In this document: positions 28,661 through 42,059 of the stretch, piece after piece
How the letters are laid out: every line of letters starts with the position of its first letter
Numbering within the stretch: the stretch's first letter is position 1
Source of the DNA: Saccoglossus kowalevskii
Taxonomy: Eukaryota; Hemichordata; Enteropneusta; Harrimaniidae
Direction of reading: 5' to 3'
Assembly: GCF_000003605.2 (NCBI RefSeq)
Contig: NW_003124268.1
Span: forward strand, 1-42,498
DNA length: 42,498 bases
The notes under the pieces: model-generated
The model's input: only the letters and a program-made list of their open reading frames with translations
Told to the model about the DNA's origin: nothing
Database searches by the model: none
Position numbers and translations under genes: made by a program

Positions 28661-29699
28661 TACACCTTTACACATCATGTGCTATGCATTGCATTCCACC
28701 ATACACTCTTACACATCCTGTGCTACGCATTGCATTCCACCATACACCCTTACACATCCTGTGTTATGCATCGCATTCCACCATACACATTTACACATCC
28801 TGTGCTATGCATTGCATTCCACCATACACCCTTACACATCCTGTGCTATGCATCGCATTCCACCATACACATTTACACATCCTGTGCTATGCATTGAATT
28901 CCACCATACACTCTTACTCATCCTGTGCTATGCATTGCATTCCACCAAACACCCTTACACATCCTGTGCTATGCATTGCATTCCAACATACACATTCACA
29001 CATCCTGTGCTATGCATAGCATTCCACCATACACCTTTACACATCATGTGCTATGCGTCGCATTCCACCATACATATTTACACATCCTGTGCTATGCATT
29101 GCATTCCACCATACACCTTTACACATCCTGTGCTATGCATTGCATTCCACCATACACATTCACACATCCTGTGCTATGCATCGCATTCCACAATACACCT
29201 TTACACATCCTGTGCTATGCATCGCATTCCACCATACACCTTTACACATCATGTGCTATGCGTCGCATTCCACCATATATATTTACACATCATGTGCTAT
29301 GCATTGCATTCCACCATACACCTTTACACATCCTGTGTTATGCATCGCCTTCTACCATACACATTCACATATTCTGTGCTATGCATTGCATTCCACCATA
29401 CACATTCACACATCCTGTGCTATGCATCGCAATCCACCATATACATTTACACACCCTGTGCTATGGATCGCCTTCCACCATACACATTCACACATTCTGT
29501 GCTATGCGTCGCATTCCACTCTACACATTCACACATCCTGTGCTATGCATCGCATTCCACCATACACATTTACACATCCTGTGCTATGCATTGCATTCCA
29601 CCATACACCTTTACACATCCTGTGCTGTGCATCTCATTCCACCATACACCTTTACACATCCTACGATATGCATCGCATTCCATCATACACATTTACACA

Positions 29700-29835
29700 T
29701 TGTGTGCTATGCGTCGCATCCACCATACACCTTTACACATCTGTACTATGCATCGCAATCCACCATATACATTTACACACCTGTGCTATGCATCGCATTC
29801 CATCATACACATTTACACATCTGTGCTATGCATTG
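29700..29835. other. Patch of single-base deletions
   Basis: Four deletions fall within about 125 bp: TCGCATCCACC (a T lost), ACATCTGTAC (a C lost), ACACCTGTGC (a C lost) and ACATCTGTGC (a C lost). Three of the four shorten a run of C. These are not landmark monomers, because GCATCGG is absent. Confidence 0.75.
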
Positions 29836-29865
29836 CATTCCACCATACACCTTTACACATCCTGT

Positions 29866-30298
29866 GCTATGCATCGCATTCCACCATACACCTTTACGCA
29901 TCATGTGCTATGCGTCGCATTCCACCATACATATTTACACATCCTGTGCTATGCATTGCATTCCACCATACACCTTTACACATCCTGTGTTATGCATCGC
30001 CTTCTACCATACACATACACATATTCTGTGCTATGCATTGCATTCCACCATACACATTCACACATCCTGTGCTATGCATCGCAATCCACCATATACATTT
30101 ACACACCCTGTGCTATGGATCGCCTTCCACCATACACATTCACACATCCTGTGCTATGCATCGCATTCCACCATACACATTTACACATCCTGTGCTATGC
30201 ATCGACTTCCACCATACACATTCACACATCCTGTGCTATGCATCGCAATCCACCATATACATTTACACACCGTGTGCCATGGATCGCCTTCCACCATA
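29866..30298. repeat. Duplicated block 2, partial third copy
   Basis: Offset from 5081-5512 is 24,786 bp. It carries the same ordered rare variants (TTTACGCATCATG at about 29893, the CATACACATATTC monomer near 30015, ATCGACTTCC near 30203, GTGTGCCATGG near 30271). It then breaks away at the monomer starting about 30298. It follows directly after a patch with several single-base deletions. Confidence 0.8.
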
Positions 30299-30669
30299 CA
30301 CCTTTACACATCATGTGATATGCGTCGCATTCCACCATACATATTTACACACCCTGTTCTATGCATTGCATTCCACCATACACCTTTACACATCCTGTGC
30401 TATGCATTGCATTCCACCATACACTCTTACACATCCTGTGCTACGCATTGCATTCCACCAAACACCCTTACACATCCTGTGCTATGCATTGCATTCCACC
30501 ATACACATTCACACATCCTGTGCTATGCATCGCATTCCACCATACACCTTTACACATCATGTGCTATGCGTCGCATTCCACCATACATATTTACACACCC
30601 TGTGCTATGCATCGCATTCCACCATACACCTTTACACATCCTATGATATTCTTCGCATTCCATCATACA

Positions 30670-31288
30670 CATTTACACAATGTGTGCTATGCATCGCATT
30701 CCACCATACCCCTGTACACACCCTGTACTATGCATCGCAATCCACCATATACATTTACACACCCTGTGCTATGCATCGCATTCCATCATACACATTTACA
30801 CATCCTGTGCTATGCATTGCATTCCACCATACACCTTTACACATCCTGTGCTATGCATTGCATTCCACCATACACTCTTACACACTCTGTGCTATGCATT
30901 GCATTCCACAATACACATTTACACATCCTGTGCTATGCATCGCATTCCACCATACACATTTACACATCATGTGATATGCATTGCATTCCACAATACACAT
31001 TTACACATCTGTGCTATGCATCGGATTCCACCATACACATTCACACATCCTGTGCTATGCATCGCATTCCACCATACACATTTACACATCCTGTGCTATG
31101 CATCGCCTTCCACCATACACATTTACACATCCTGTGCTATGCATTGCATTCCACCATACACCTTTACACACACTGTGCTATGCATTGCATTCCACAATAC
31201 ACATTTACACATCCTGTGCTATGCATCGCATTCCACCATACACATTTACACATCCTGTGATATGCATTGCATTCCACAATACACATTT
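30670..31288. repeat. Duplicated block 9, copy 1
   Basis: This matches 32102-32720 at offset 1,432 bp. Shared markers in order are TGTGTGCTATGCATCGC, ACCCCTGTAC (30708 and 32140), ACACACTCTGTGC, ACATCATGTGATATG and the landmark (31021 and 32453). A third partial copy begins near 31655 (ACCCCTGTACG at 31690), so the unit has been copied locally more than once. Confidence 0.82.
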
Positions 31289-32101
31289 TCACATCTGTGC
31301 TATGCATCGGATTCCACCATACACATTCACACATCCTGTGATATGCATCGCATTCCACCATACACATTTACACATTCTGTGCTATGCATCGCCTTCCACC
31401 ATACACATTTACACATCCTGTGCTATGCATCGCCTTCCACCATACACATTCACACATCCTGTGCTATGCATTGCATTCCACTATACACTTTTACACATCC
31501 TGTGCTATGCATCGCATTCCACCGTACACATTTACACATCCTGTGCTATGCATTGCATTCCACCATACACCTTTACACATCCAGTGCTATGCATTGCATT
31601 CCACCATACACCTTTACACATCCTATGATATGCTTCGCATTCCATCATACACATTTACATGATGTGTGCTATGCATCGCATTCCACCATACCCCTGTACG
31701 CACCCTGTACTATGCATCGCAATCCACCATATACATTTACACACCCTGTGCTATGCATCGCATTCCATCATACACATTTACACATCCTGTGCTATGCATT
31801 GCATTCCACCATACACCTTTACACATCCTGTGCTATGCATTGCATTCCACCATACACTCTTACACACTCTGTGCTATGCATTGCATTCCACAATACACAT
31901 TTACACATCCTGTGCTATGCATCGCATTCCACCATACACATTTACACATCATGTGATATGCATTGCATTCCACAATACACATTTACACATCTGTGCTATG
32001 CATCGCATTCCACCATACACATTCACACATCCTGTGCTATGCATCGCATTCCACCATACACCTTTACACATCCTATGATATGCTTCGCATTCCATCATAC
32101 A

Positions 32102-32720
32102 CATTTACACGATGTGTGCTATGCATCGCATTCCACCATACCCCTGTACACACCCTGTACTATGCATCGCAATCCACCAAATACATTTACACACCCTGTG
32201 CTATGCATCGCATTCCATCATACACATTTACACATCCTGTGCTATGCATTGCATTCCACCATACACCTTTACACATCCTGTGCTATGCATTGCATTCCAC
32301 CATACACTCTTACACACTCTGTGCTATGCATTGCATTCCACAATACACATTTACACATCCTGTGCTATGCATCGCATTCCACCATACACATTTACACATC
32401 ATGTGATATGCATTGCATTCCACAATACACATTTACACATCTGTGCTATGCATCGGATTCCACCATACACATTCACACATCCTGTGCTATGCATCGCATT
32501 CCACCATACACATTTACACATCCTGTGCTATGCATCGCCTTCCACCATACACATTTACACATCCTGTGCTATGCATTGCATTCCACCATACACCTTTACA
32601 CACACTGTGCTATGCATTGCATTCCACAATACACATTTACACATCCTGTGCTATGCATCGCATTCCACCATACACATTTACACATCCTGTGATATGCATT
32701 GCATTCCACAATACACATTT
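32102..32720. repeat. Duplicated block 9, copy 2
   Basis: This is the partner of 30670-31288, about 15 monomers. The intermediate copy starting near 31655 sits 11 monomers minus one base (450 bp) before this one. Confidence 0.82.
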
Positions 32721-33549
32721 TCACATCCGTGTATGCATCGGATCCCACCATACACATTCACACATCTGTGCTATGCATCGCATTCCACCATACACATTTA
32801 CACATCCTGTGCTATGCATCGCCTTCCACCATACACATTTACACATCCTGTGCTATGCGTCGCATTCCACCATACACCTTTACACACCCTGTACTATGCA
32901 TCGCAATCCACCATATACATTTACACACCCTGTGCTATGCATCGCATTCCACCGTACACATTTACACATCCTGTGCTATGCATTGCATTCCACCATACAC
33001 CTTTACACATCCAGTGCTATGCATTGCATTCCACCATACACCTTTACACATCCTATGATATGCTTCGCATTACATCATACACATTTACACATTGTGTGCT
33101 ATGCGTCGCATTCCACCATACACCTGTACACACCCTGTACTAATCATCGCAATCCACCATATACATTTACACACCCTGTGCTATGCATCGCATTCTACAT
33201 ACACATTTACACATCCTGTGCTATGCATTGCATTCCACCATACACCTTTACACATCCTGTGCTATGCATTGCATTCCACCATACACTCTTACACACCCTG
33301 TGCTATGCATTGCATTCCACAATACACATTTACACATCCTGTGCTATGCATCACATTCCACCATACACATTTACACATCCTGTGATATACATTGCATTCC
33401 ACAATACACATTTACACATCTGTGCTATGCATCGGATACCACCATACACATTCACACATCCTGTGCTATGCATCGCATTCCACCATACACATTTACACAT
33501 CATGTGCTATGCATTGCATTCCACCATACACCTTTACACATCCTGTGCT

Positions 33550-33680
33550 ATGCATCGCATTCTATCCATACACATTCACATATTGTGTGCTATGCGATTG
33601 CATTCCACCATACACATTCACACATCCTGTGCTATGCATCGCATATCCACCATATACATTTACACATCCCTGTGCTATGG
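33550..33680. other. Patch of single-base insertions
   Basis: Insertions lie in ATTCTATCCATAC, TATGCGATTGC, GCATATCCACC and ACATCCCTGTG. All are one or two bases within a stretch that otherwise follows the monomer. Confidence 0.75.
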
Positions 33681-34641
33681 ATCGCATTCCACCATACACA
33701 TTCACACATTCTGTGCTATGCGTCGCATTCCACCAAACACATTCACACATCCTGTGCTATGCATCGCATTCCACCATACACATTTACACATCCTGTGCTG
33801 TGCATCTCATTCCACCATACATCTTTACACATCATATGATATGCATCGCATTCCATCATACACATTTACACATTGTGTGCTATGCATTGCATTCCACTAT
33901 ACACTTTTACACATCCTGTGCTATGCATCGCATTCCACCGTACACATTTACACATCCTGTGCTATGCATTGCATTCCTCCATACACCTTTACACATCCTG
34001 TGCTATGCATCTCATTCCACCATACACCTTTACACATCCTATGATATGCATCGCATTCCATCATACACATTTACACATTGTGTGCTATGCGTCGCATTCC
34101 ACCATGCACATTTACACATCCTGTGCTATGCATTGCATTCCACCATACACCTTTACACATCCTGTGCTATGCATTGCATTCCACCATACACTCTTACACA
34201 TCCTGTGCTATGCATTGCATTCCACCAAACACCCTTACACATCCTGTGCTATGCATTGCATTCCACCATACACATTCACACATCATGTGCTATGCATCGC
34301 ATTCCACCATACACATTTACACATCAAGTGCTATGCATCGCATTCCACCATACACATTTACACATCCTGTGCTATGCATTGCATTCCACCATACACATTT
34401 ACATATCCTGTGCGATGCATTGCATTCCACCATACACTTTTACACATCCTGTGCTATGCATTGCATTCTACCATACACATTTACACATCCTGTGCTATGC
34501 ATTGCATTCCACCATAAACCTTTACACATCCTGTGCTATGCATTGCATTCCACCATACATCTGTACACATCCTGTGCTATGCATTGCATTCCACCATACA
34601 CCTTTACACACACTGTGCTATGCATTGCATTCCACCATACA

Positions 34642-35321
34642 CTCTTACACATCCTGTGCTATGCATTGCATTCCACCAAACACCCTTACACATCCTGTGC
34701 TATGCATTGCATTCCACCATACACATTCACACATCCTGTGCTATGCATCGCATTCCACCATACACATTTACACATCAAGTGCTATGCGTCGCATTCCACC
34801 AAACATATTTACACATCCTGTGCTATGCATTGCATTCCACCATACACCTTTACACATCCTGTGCTATGCATTGCATTCCACCATACACATTCACTCATCC
34901 TGTGCTATGCATCGCATTCCACCATACACTTTTACACATCCTATGCTATGCATCGCATTCCATCATACACATTTACACATCATGTGCTATGCGTCGCATT
35001 CCACCATAAACATTTACACATCCTGTGATATGCATTGCATTCCACCATACACCTTTACACATCCTGTGCTATGCATTGCATTCTACCATACACCTATACA
35101 CATCCTGTGCTATGCATCGCAGTCCACCATACACTTTTACACATCCTGTGCCATGCATCACATTCCACCATACACCTTTATACATCATGTGCTATGCATC
35201 ACAATCCACCATACACCTTTACTCACCCTGTACTATGCATCGCATTCCACCATACACATTTACACATCCTGTGCTATGCATTGCATTCCACCATACACCT
35301 TTACACATCCTGTGCTGTGCA
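34642..35321. repeat. Duplicated block 4, copy joined to an upstream fragment
   Basis: Offset from 5761-6440 is 28,881 bp. The sequence just before it (about 34381-34630) matches 4803-5052 at offset 29,578. In the first A zone these two parts lie about 0.7 kb further apart. The difference between the offsets is 697 bp, exactly 17 monomers. Confidence 0.82.
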
Positions 35322-35459
35322 TTTCATTCCACCATACACATTCACACATCCTGTGCTATGCATCGCATTCCACCATACACGTTTACTCACCCTGTACTAT
35401 GCATCGCATTCCACCATACACATTAACACACCCTGTGATATGCATGGCATTCAACTATA

Positions 35460-35560
35460 CACATTCTTATATCCTGTGTGATGTATCGCAATCCTCCATA
35501 CACATTTACACACCCTGTGCTATGCATTGCATTCAACTATACACATTCTCATATCCTGTG
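35460..35560. repeat. Rare monomer series with TTCTTATATCC, copy 2
   Basis: The order of rare monomers is the same as at 352-470. It is preceded by an ATGCATGGCATTCAAC monomer, which recurs as ATGCATGGCATTCC at about 40815. Confidence 0.7.
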
Positions 35561-36484
35561 CTATGCATTGCATTCCACCATACACTTTTACACATCCTGT
35601 GCTATGCATTGCATTCTACCATACACATTTACACATCATGTGCTATGCATTGCATTCCACCATACACCTTTACACATCCTGTGTTATGCATTGCATTCCA
35701 CCATACACTTTTACACATCCTGTGCTATGCATTGCATTCTACCATACACATTTACACATACTGTGCTATGCATTGCATTCCACCATACACCTTTACACAT
35801 CCTGTGCTATGCATTGCATTCCACCATACACCTTTACACATCCTGTGCTATGCATTACATTCCACCATACACCTTTACACACCCTGTGCTATGCATTGCA
35901 TTCCACAATACACATTTACACATCCTGTGCTATGCATCGCATTCCACCATACACATTTACACATCCTGTGATATGCATTGCATTCCACAATACACATTTT
36001 CACATCCGTGCTATGCATCGGATCCCACCATACACATTCACACATCCTGTGCTATGCTTAGCATTCCACCATACACATTTACACATCCTGTGCTATGCAT
36101 CGCCTTCCACCATACACATTTACACATCCTGTGCTATGCGTCGCATTCCACCGTACACCTTTACACACCCTGTACTATGCATCGCAATCCATCATACACA
36201 TTAACACATCCTGTGCTATGCATTGCATTCCACCATACACCTTTACACATCATGTGCTATGCATCGCATTCCACCATACACTCTTACCCATCCTGTGCTA
36301 CGCATTGCATTCCACCATACACCCTTACACATCCTGTGCTATGCATCGCATTCCACCATACACATTTACACATCCTGTGCTATGCATTGCATTCCACAAT
36401 ACACATTTACACATCCTGTGTTATGCATCGCATTCCACCATACACATTCACACATTATGTGCTATGCATTGTATTCCACAATAC

Positions 36485-36985
36485 ACATTTACACATTTTG
36501 TGCTATGCATCGCAATCCACCATACACCTTTACACATCATGTGCTATGCATCGCAATCCTCCATATACATTTACACATCCTGTGCTATACATCGCATTCC
36601 ACCATAAACATTTACACATCCTGTGCTATGCATTGCATTCCACCATACACATTTACACATCCTGTGCTATGCATTGCATTCCACCATACACCTTTACACA
36701 TCCTGTGCTATGCATTGCATTCCACCATACACCTTTACACACCCTGTGTTATGCATCGCCTTCTACCATACACATTCACATATTCTGTGATATGCATTGC
36801 ATTCCACAATACACATTTACACACCCTGTGTTATGCATCGCCTTCTACCATACACATTCACATATTCTGTGATATGCATTGCATTCCACAATACACTTTT
36901 ACACATCCTGTGCTATGCATCGCCTTCTACCATACACCTTTACACACCCTGTGTTATGCATCGCCTTCTACCATACACATTCACA
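36485..36985. repeat. Duplicated block 10, copy 1
   Basis: This matches 38206-38706 at offset 1,721 bp (42 x 41 - 1). Shared markers are TCGCAATCCTCCATATAC (36551 and 38272), GCTATACATCGC, and two successive CATATTCTGTGATATG monomers. It straddles the second A to second B boundary. Confidence 0.8.
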
Positions 36986-38205
36986 GATCCTGTGCTATGC
37001 ATTGCATTCCACCATACACCTTTACACATCCTGTGCTATGAATCGCATTCCACCATACACCTTTACACATCCTATGATATGCATCACATTCCATCATACA
37101 CATTTACACATTGTGTGCTATGCGTCGCATTCCACCATACACATTTACACATCCTGTGCAATGCATTGCATTCCACCATACACCTTTACACATCCTGTGC
37201 TATGCATTGCATTCCACCACACACTTTTACACAACCTGTGCTATGCATTTCATTCTACCATACACATTTACACATCCTGTGCTATGCATTGCATCCCACC
37301 ATACACCTTTACACATCCTGTGCTAGGCATTGCATTCCACCATACACCTTTACACACCCTGTGCTATGCATTGCATTCCACAATACACATTTACACATCC
37401 TGTGCTATGCATCGCAATCCCCATACACGTTTACACATCCTGTGCTAAGCATTGCATTCCACAATACACATTTACACATCCTGTGCTATGCATTGTATTC
37501 TACCATTCACATTTACACATCCTGTGCTATGCATTGCATTCCACCATACACCTTTACACACCCTGTGCTATGCATTGCATTCCATAATACACATTTACAC
37601 ATCCTGTGCTATGCATTGCATTCCACCATACACATTTACACATTCTTTGTTATGCATTGCATTCCACTATACACTTTTACACATCCTGTGCTATGCATCG
37701 CATTCCACCGTACACATTTACAGATCCTGTGCTATGCATTGCATTCCACCATACGCCTTTACACATCCTGTGCTATGCATTGCATTCCACCATACACCCT
37801 TACACATCCTGTGCTATGCATTGCATTCCACCATACACCTTTACCCATCCTGTGCTATGCATTGCATTCCACCATACACATTCACACATCCTGTGCTATG
37901 CATCGCATTCCACCATACACCTTTACACATCGTGTGCTATGCATCGCATTCCATCATACACATTTACACATCATGTGCTATGCGTCGCATTCCTCCATAC
38001 ACATTTACACATCCTGTGCTATGCATTGCATTCCACCATACACCTTAACACATCCTCTGCTATGCATTGCATTCCACCATACACATTTACACACCCTGTG
38101 TTATGCATCGCCTCCTACCATACACATTCACATATTATGTGCTATGCATTGCATTCCACCATACACTTTTACACATCCTGTGCTATGCATTGTATTCTAC
38201 CATAC

Positions 38206-38706
38206 ACATTTACACATTCTGTGCTATGCATCGCAATCCACCATACACCTTTACACATCATGTGCTATGCATCGCAATCCTCCATATACATTTACACATC
38301 CTGTGCTATACATCGCATTCCACCATAAACATTTACACATACTGTGCTATGCATTGCATTCCACCATACACATTTACACATCCTGTGCTATGCATTGCAT
38401 TCCACCATACACCTTTACACATCCTGTGCTATGCATTGCATTCCACCATACACCTTTACACACCCTGTGTTATGCATCGCCTTCTACAATACACATTCAC
38501 ATATTCTGTGATATGCATTGCATTCCACAATACACATTTACACACCCTGTGTTATGCATCGCCTTCTACCATACACATTCACATATTCTGTGATATGCAT
38601 TGCATTCCACAATACACTTTTACACATCCTGTGCTATGCATCGCCTTCTACCATACACCTTTACACACCCTGTGTTATGCATCGCCTTCTACCATACACA
38701 TTCACA
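38206..38706. repeat. Duplicated block 10, copy 2
   Basis: This is the partner of 36485-36985, about 0.5 kb. The right edge is sharp: copy 1 goes to CACAGATCC (B type) and this copy to CACATATTC. Confidence 0.8.
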
Positions 38707-39547
38707 TATTCTGTGCTATGCATTGCATTCCACCATACACATTTACACATCCTGTGCTATGCATTCCATTCCACAATACACATTTACACATCCTGTGCTA
38801 TGCATCGCATTCCAACATACACATTCACACGTCCTGTGCTATGCATCGCATTCCACCATACACATTTACACATCCTGTGCTATGCATCGCCTTCCACCAT
38901 ACACATTCACACATCCTGTGCTATGCATCGCAATCCACCATATACCTTTACACACCCTGTGCTATGCATCGCCTTCCACCATACACATTCACACATTCTG
39001 TGTTATGCATTGCATTCGACTATACACTTTTACACATCCTGTGCTATGCATTGCATTCTACCATTCACATTTACACACCCTGTGTTATGCATCGCCTTCT
39101 ACCATACACATTCACATATTCTGTGCTATGCATTGCATTCCACCATACACCTTTACACATCCTGTGCTATGCATTGCATTCCACCATACACCTTTACACA
39201 CACTGTGCTATGCATTGCATTCCACCATGCACATTTACACATCCTGTGCTATGCATTGCATTCCACCATACACATTTACACATCCTGTGCTATGCATTGC
39301 ATTCCACCATACACTCTTACACATCCTGTGCTATGCATTGCATTCCACCAAACACCCTTACACATCCTGTGCTATGCATTACATTCCACCATACACATTT
39401 ACACATCCTGTGCTATGCATCGCATTCCACCATACACATTTACACATCCTGTGCTATGCATCGCATTCCACCATACATATTTACACATCCTGTGATATGC
39501 ATTGCATTCCACCATACACATTCACACATCCTGTGCTATGCATCGCA

Positions 39548-40368
39548 TTCCACCATACACCTTTACACATCCTATGATATGCATCACATTCCATCATACA
39601 CATTTACACATTGTGTGCTATGCGTCGCATTCCACCATACACATTTACACATCCTGTGCAATGCATTGCATTCCACCATACACCTTTACACATCCTGTGC
39701 TATGCATTGCATTCCACCACACACTTTTACACAACCTGTGCTATGCATTGCATTCTACCATACACATTTACACATCCTGTGCTATGCATTGCATTCCACC
39801 ATACACCTTTACACACACTGTGCTATGCATTGCATTCCACAATACACATTTACACATCCTGTGCTATGCATCGCAATCCCCCATACACGTTTACACATCC
39901 TGTGCTATGCATTGCATTCCACAATACACATTTACACATCCTGTGCTATGCATCGCATTCCACCATACACATTTACACATCCTGTGCTATATATTGCATT
40001 CTACCATACACATTTACACATCCTGTGCTATGCATTTCATTCCACCATACACCTTTACACACCCTGTGCTATGCATTGCATTCCATAATACACATTTACA
40101 CATCCTGTGCTATGCATCGCATTCCACCATACACATTTACACATCCTGTACTATGCATTGCATTCCACAATACACATTTACACATCCTGTGCTATGCATC
40201 GCATTCCACCATACACATTTACAACATCCTGTGCTATGCATTGCATTCCACCATACACATTTACACATTTCTTTGTTATGCATTGCATTCCACTATACAC
40301 TTTTACACATCCTGTGCTATGCATCGCATTCCCGCCGTACCACATTTACTGATCCTGTGCTATGCATT
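39548..40368. repeat. Duplicated block 7, copy 2
   Basis: This is the partner of 18401-19258. Its last 160 bp contain four single-base insertions absent from copy 1: TTTACAACATCC near 40222, CATTTCTTTG near 40268, ATTCCCGCC near 40331 and TACCACATTT near 40340. Confidence 0.83.
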
Positions 40369-40832
40369 GCATTCCACCATACACTCTTACACATCCTGTG
40401 CTATGCATCGCATTCCACCATGCACATTTACACATCCTGTGATATGCATTGCATTCCACCATACACCTTTACACATCCTGTGCTATGCATTGCATTCCAC
40501 CAAACACTCTTACACATCCTGTGCTATGCATTGCATTCCACCAAACACCCTTACACATCCTGTGCTATGCATTGCATTCCACCATACACATTCACACATC
40601 CTGTGCTATGCATCGCCTTCCACCATACACCTTTACTCATCATGTGCTATGCATCGCATTCCACCACACATATTTACACATCCTGTGCTATGCATTGCAT
40701 TCCACCATACACCTTTACACATCCTGTGCTATGCATTGCATTCCACCATACACATTTACATATCCTGTGCTATGCATCGCATTCCTCCATACACCTTTAC
40801 ACATCCTGTGATATGCATGGCATTCCACTATA

Positions 40833-40925
40833 CACATTCTTATATCCTGTGCGATGCATCGCAATCCTCCATACACATTTACACACCCTGTGCTATGCAT
40901 TCAACTACACCCATTCTCATATCCT
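40833..40925. repeat. Rare monomer series with TTCTTATATCC, copy 3 with a 5-bp deletion
   Basis: This is the same series as at 35460-35560, but the monomer near 40898 reads GCTATGCATTCAAC instead of GCTATGCATTGCATTCAAC. One of the two tandem TGCAT units is lost. Confidence 0.7.
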
Positions 40926-41174
40926 GTGCTATGCATTGCATTCCACCATACAATATTACACATCCTGTGTTAGGCATTGCATTCCACCATACACATTTAC
41001 TCATCATGTGCTATGCATTGCATTCCACCATACAACTTTTAAGCATTCATGTGTATGCGTCGCATTTCCACCATACATATTTACACATCCTGTGATATGC
41101 ATTGCATTTCCACCATACACCTTTACACATCCTGTGCTATGCATCGCATTCCACCATACACATTTACACATCGT

Positions 41175-41789
41175 GTACTGTGCATTGCATTGCACCATAC
41201 ACCTTTACACATCGTGTGCTATGCATCGCATTGCACCATACACCTTTACACACCCTGTGTTATGCATCGCCTTGTACCATACACATTCACATATTGTGTG
41301 CTATGCACTGCATTCCACAATACACATTTACATATCGTGTGCGATGCATTACATTCCACCATACACTTTTACACATCCTGTGCTATGCATTGCATTCTAC
41401 CATACACATTTACACATCCTGTGCTATGCATTGCATTGCACTATAAACCTTTACACATCTTGTGATATGCATTGCATTCCACCATACATCTGTACACATC
41501 GTGTGCAATGCATTGCATTCCACCATACACCTTTACACACATTGTGCTATGCATTGCATTCCACAATACACATTTACACATCCTGTGCTATGCATCGCAT
41601 TCCACCATACACATTTACACATCCTGTGATATGCATTGCATTCCACAATACACATTTTCACATGTGTGGTATGCATCGGATTCCACCATACACATTCACA
41701 CATCGTGTGATATGCATCGCATTCCACCATACACATTTACACATTCTGTGCTATGCATCGCCTTCCACCATACACATTTACACATCCTG
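41175..41789. repeat. Duplicated block 11, copy 2, C-to-G enriched
   Basis: This is the partner of 12331-12945. About ten of its differences are C to G on the + strand, such as CATCGTGTG for CATCCTGTG, TTGCACC for TTCCACC and TTGTACC for TTCTACC. Other substitutions are few. This is unlike every other pair examined. Confidence 0.78.
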
Positions 41790-41844
41790 TGCTATGCATC
41801 GCCTTCCACCATACACATTCACACATCCTGTGGTATGCATTGCA

Positions 41845-41962
41845 TTCCACCATACACGTTACACATCCTGTGCTATGCATTTCATTACAACCATACACCT
41901 TACACATCCTGTATAGGCATTGCAATTCCACCATACACATTTACACATCTGAGCCATGCATC
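41845..41962. other. Indel-rich patch near the right end
   Basis: Departures include CACGTTACAC, CATTACAACC, CACCTTACAC, CCTGTATAGGC, GCAATTCC and ACATCTGAGCC. Together with 40,215-40,345 and 40,890-41,110 it makes the last 2.3 kb the least regular part of the window. Confidence 0.75.
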
Positions 41963-42059
41963 GCATTCCACCATACACCTTTACACATCTTAAGATATGC
42001 ATCGCATTCCATCATACACATTTACACATCGTGTGCTATGCGTCGCATTCCACCATACA

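Larger units (their letters stand above)
22780..36980. repeat. Subfamily zone A (second)
   Basis: A-type variants return: TTCTGTGTTATG near 24367, 24899 and 26700, and GTGCTCTGCACTG near 27853. The zone contains near-identical copies of first-A blocks: 985-2035 recurs at 25068-26118, 5081-5512 at 29866-30298, and 5761-6440 at both 26977-27656 and 34642-35321. These copies do not share one offset (24,083, 24,786, 21,216 and 28,881 bp). The zone is therefore not a simple intact copy of the first A zone. The right boundary near 36.98 kb is where TCACAGATCC first reappears. Confidence 0.65.
36980..40370. repeat. Subfamily zone B (second)
   Basis: B-type variants return: ACAGATCCTG near 36984 and 37724, TTCTTTGTTATG near 37642 and 40268, and TTTACCCATCC near 37843. 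Two parts match the first B zone closely: 36980-37447 matches 18333-18800, and 39548-40368 matches 18401-19258. Some A-like monomers are mixed in, for example TTCTGTGTTATG near 38995, so the zone is less pure than the first B zone. Confidence 0.6.
1361..41680. repeat. 40-bp landmark monomers (26 copies), TCGGAT type
   Basis: In these monomers one base is missing from ATCCTGTG (read as ATCTGTG or ATCCGTG) and the downstream GCATCGCATT reads GCATCGGAT. The TCGG starts at 1361, 2057, 2794, 3449, 4350, 7014, 7669, 9882, 11562, 12832, 13529, 14100, 15574, 17786, 19953, 24216, 24748, 25444, 26140, 31021, 31307, 32453, 32738, 33432, 36018 and 41676. The monomer before is nearly always a CACAATACAC type and the one after usually a CATTCACAC type. 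The linked series is therefore inherited as a unit. The span given only encloses the scattered copies. Confidence 0.88.
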
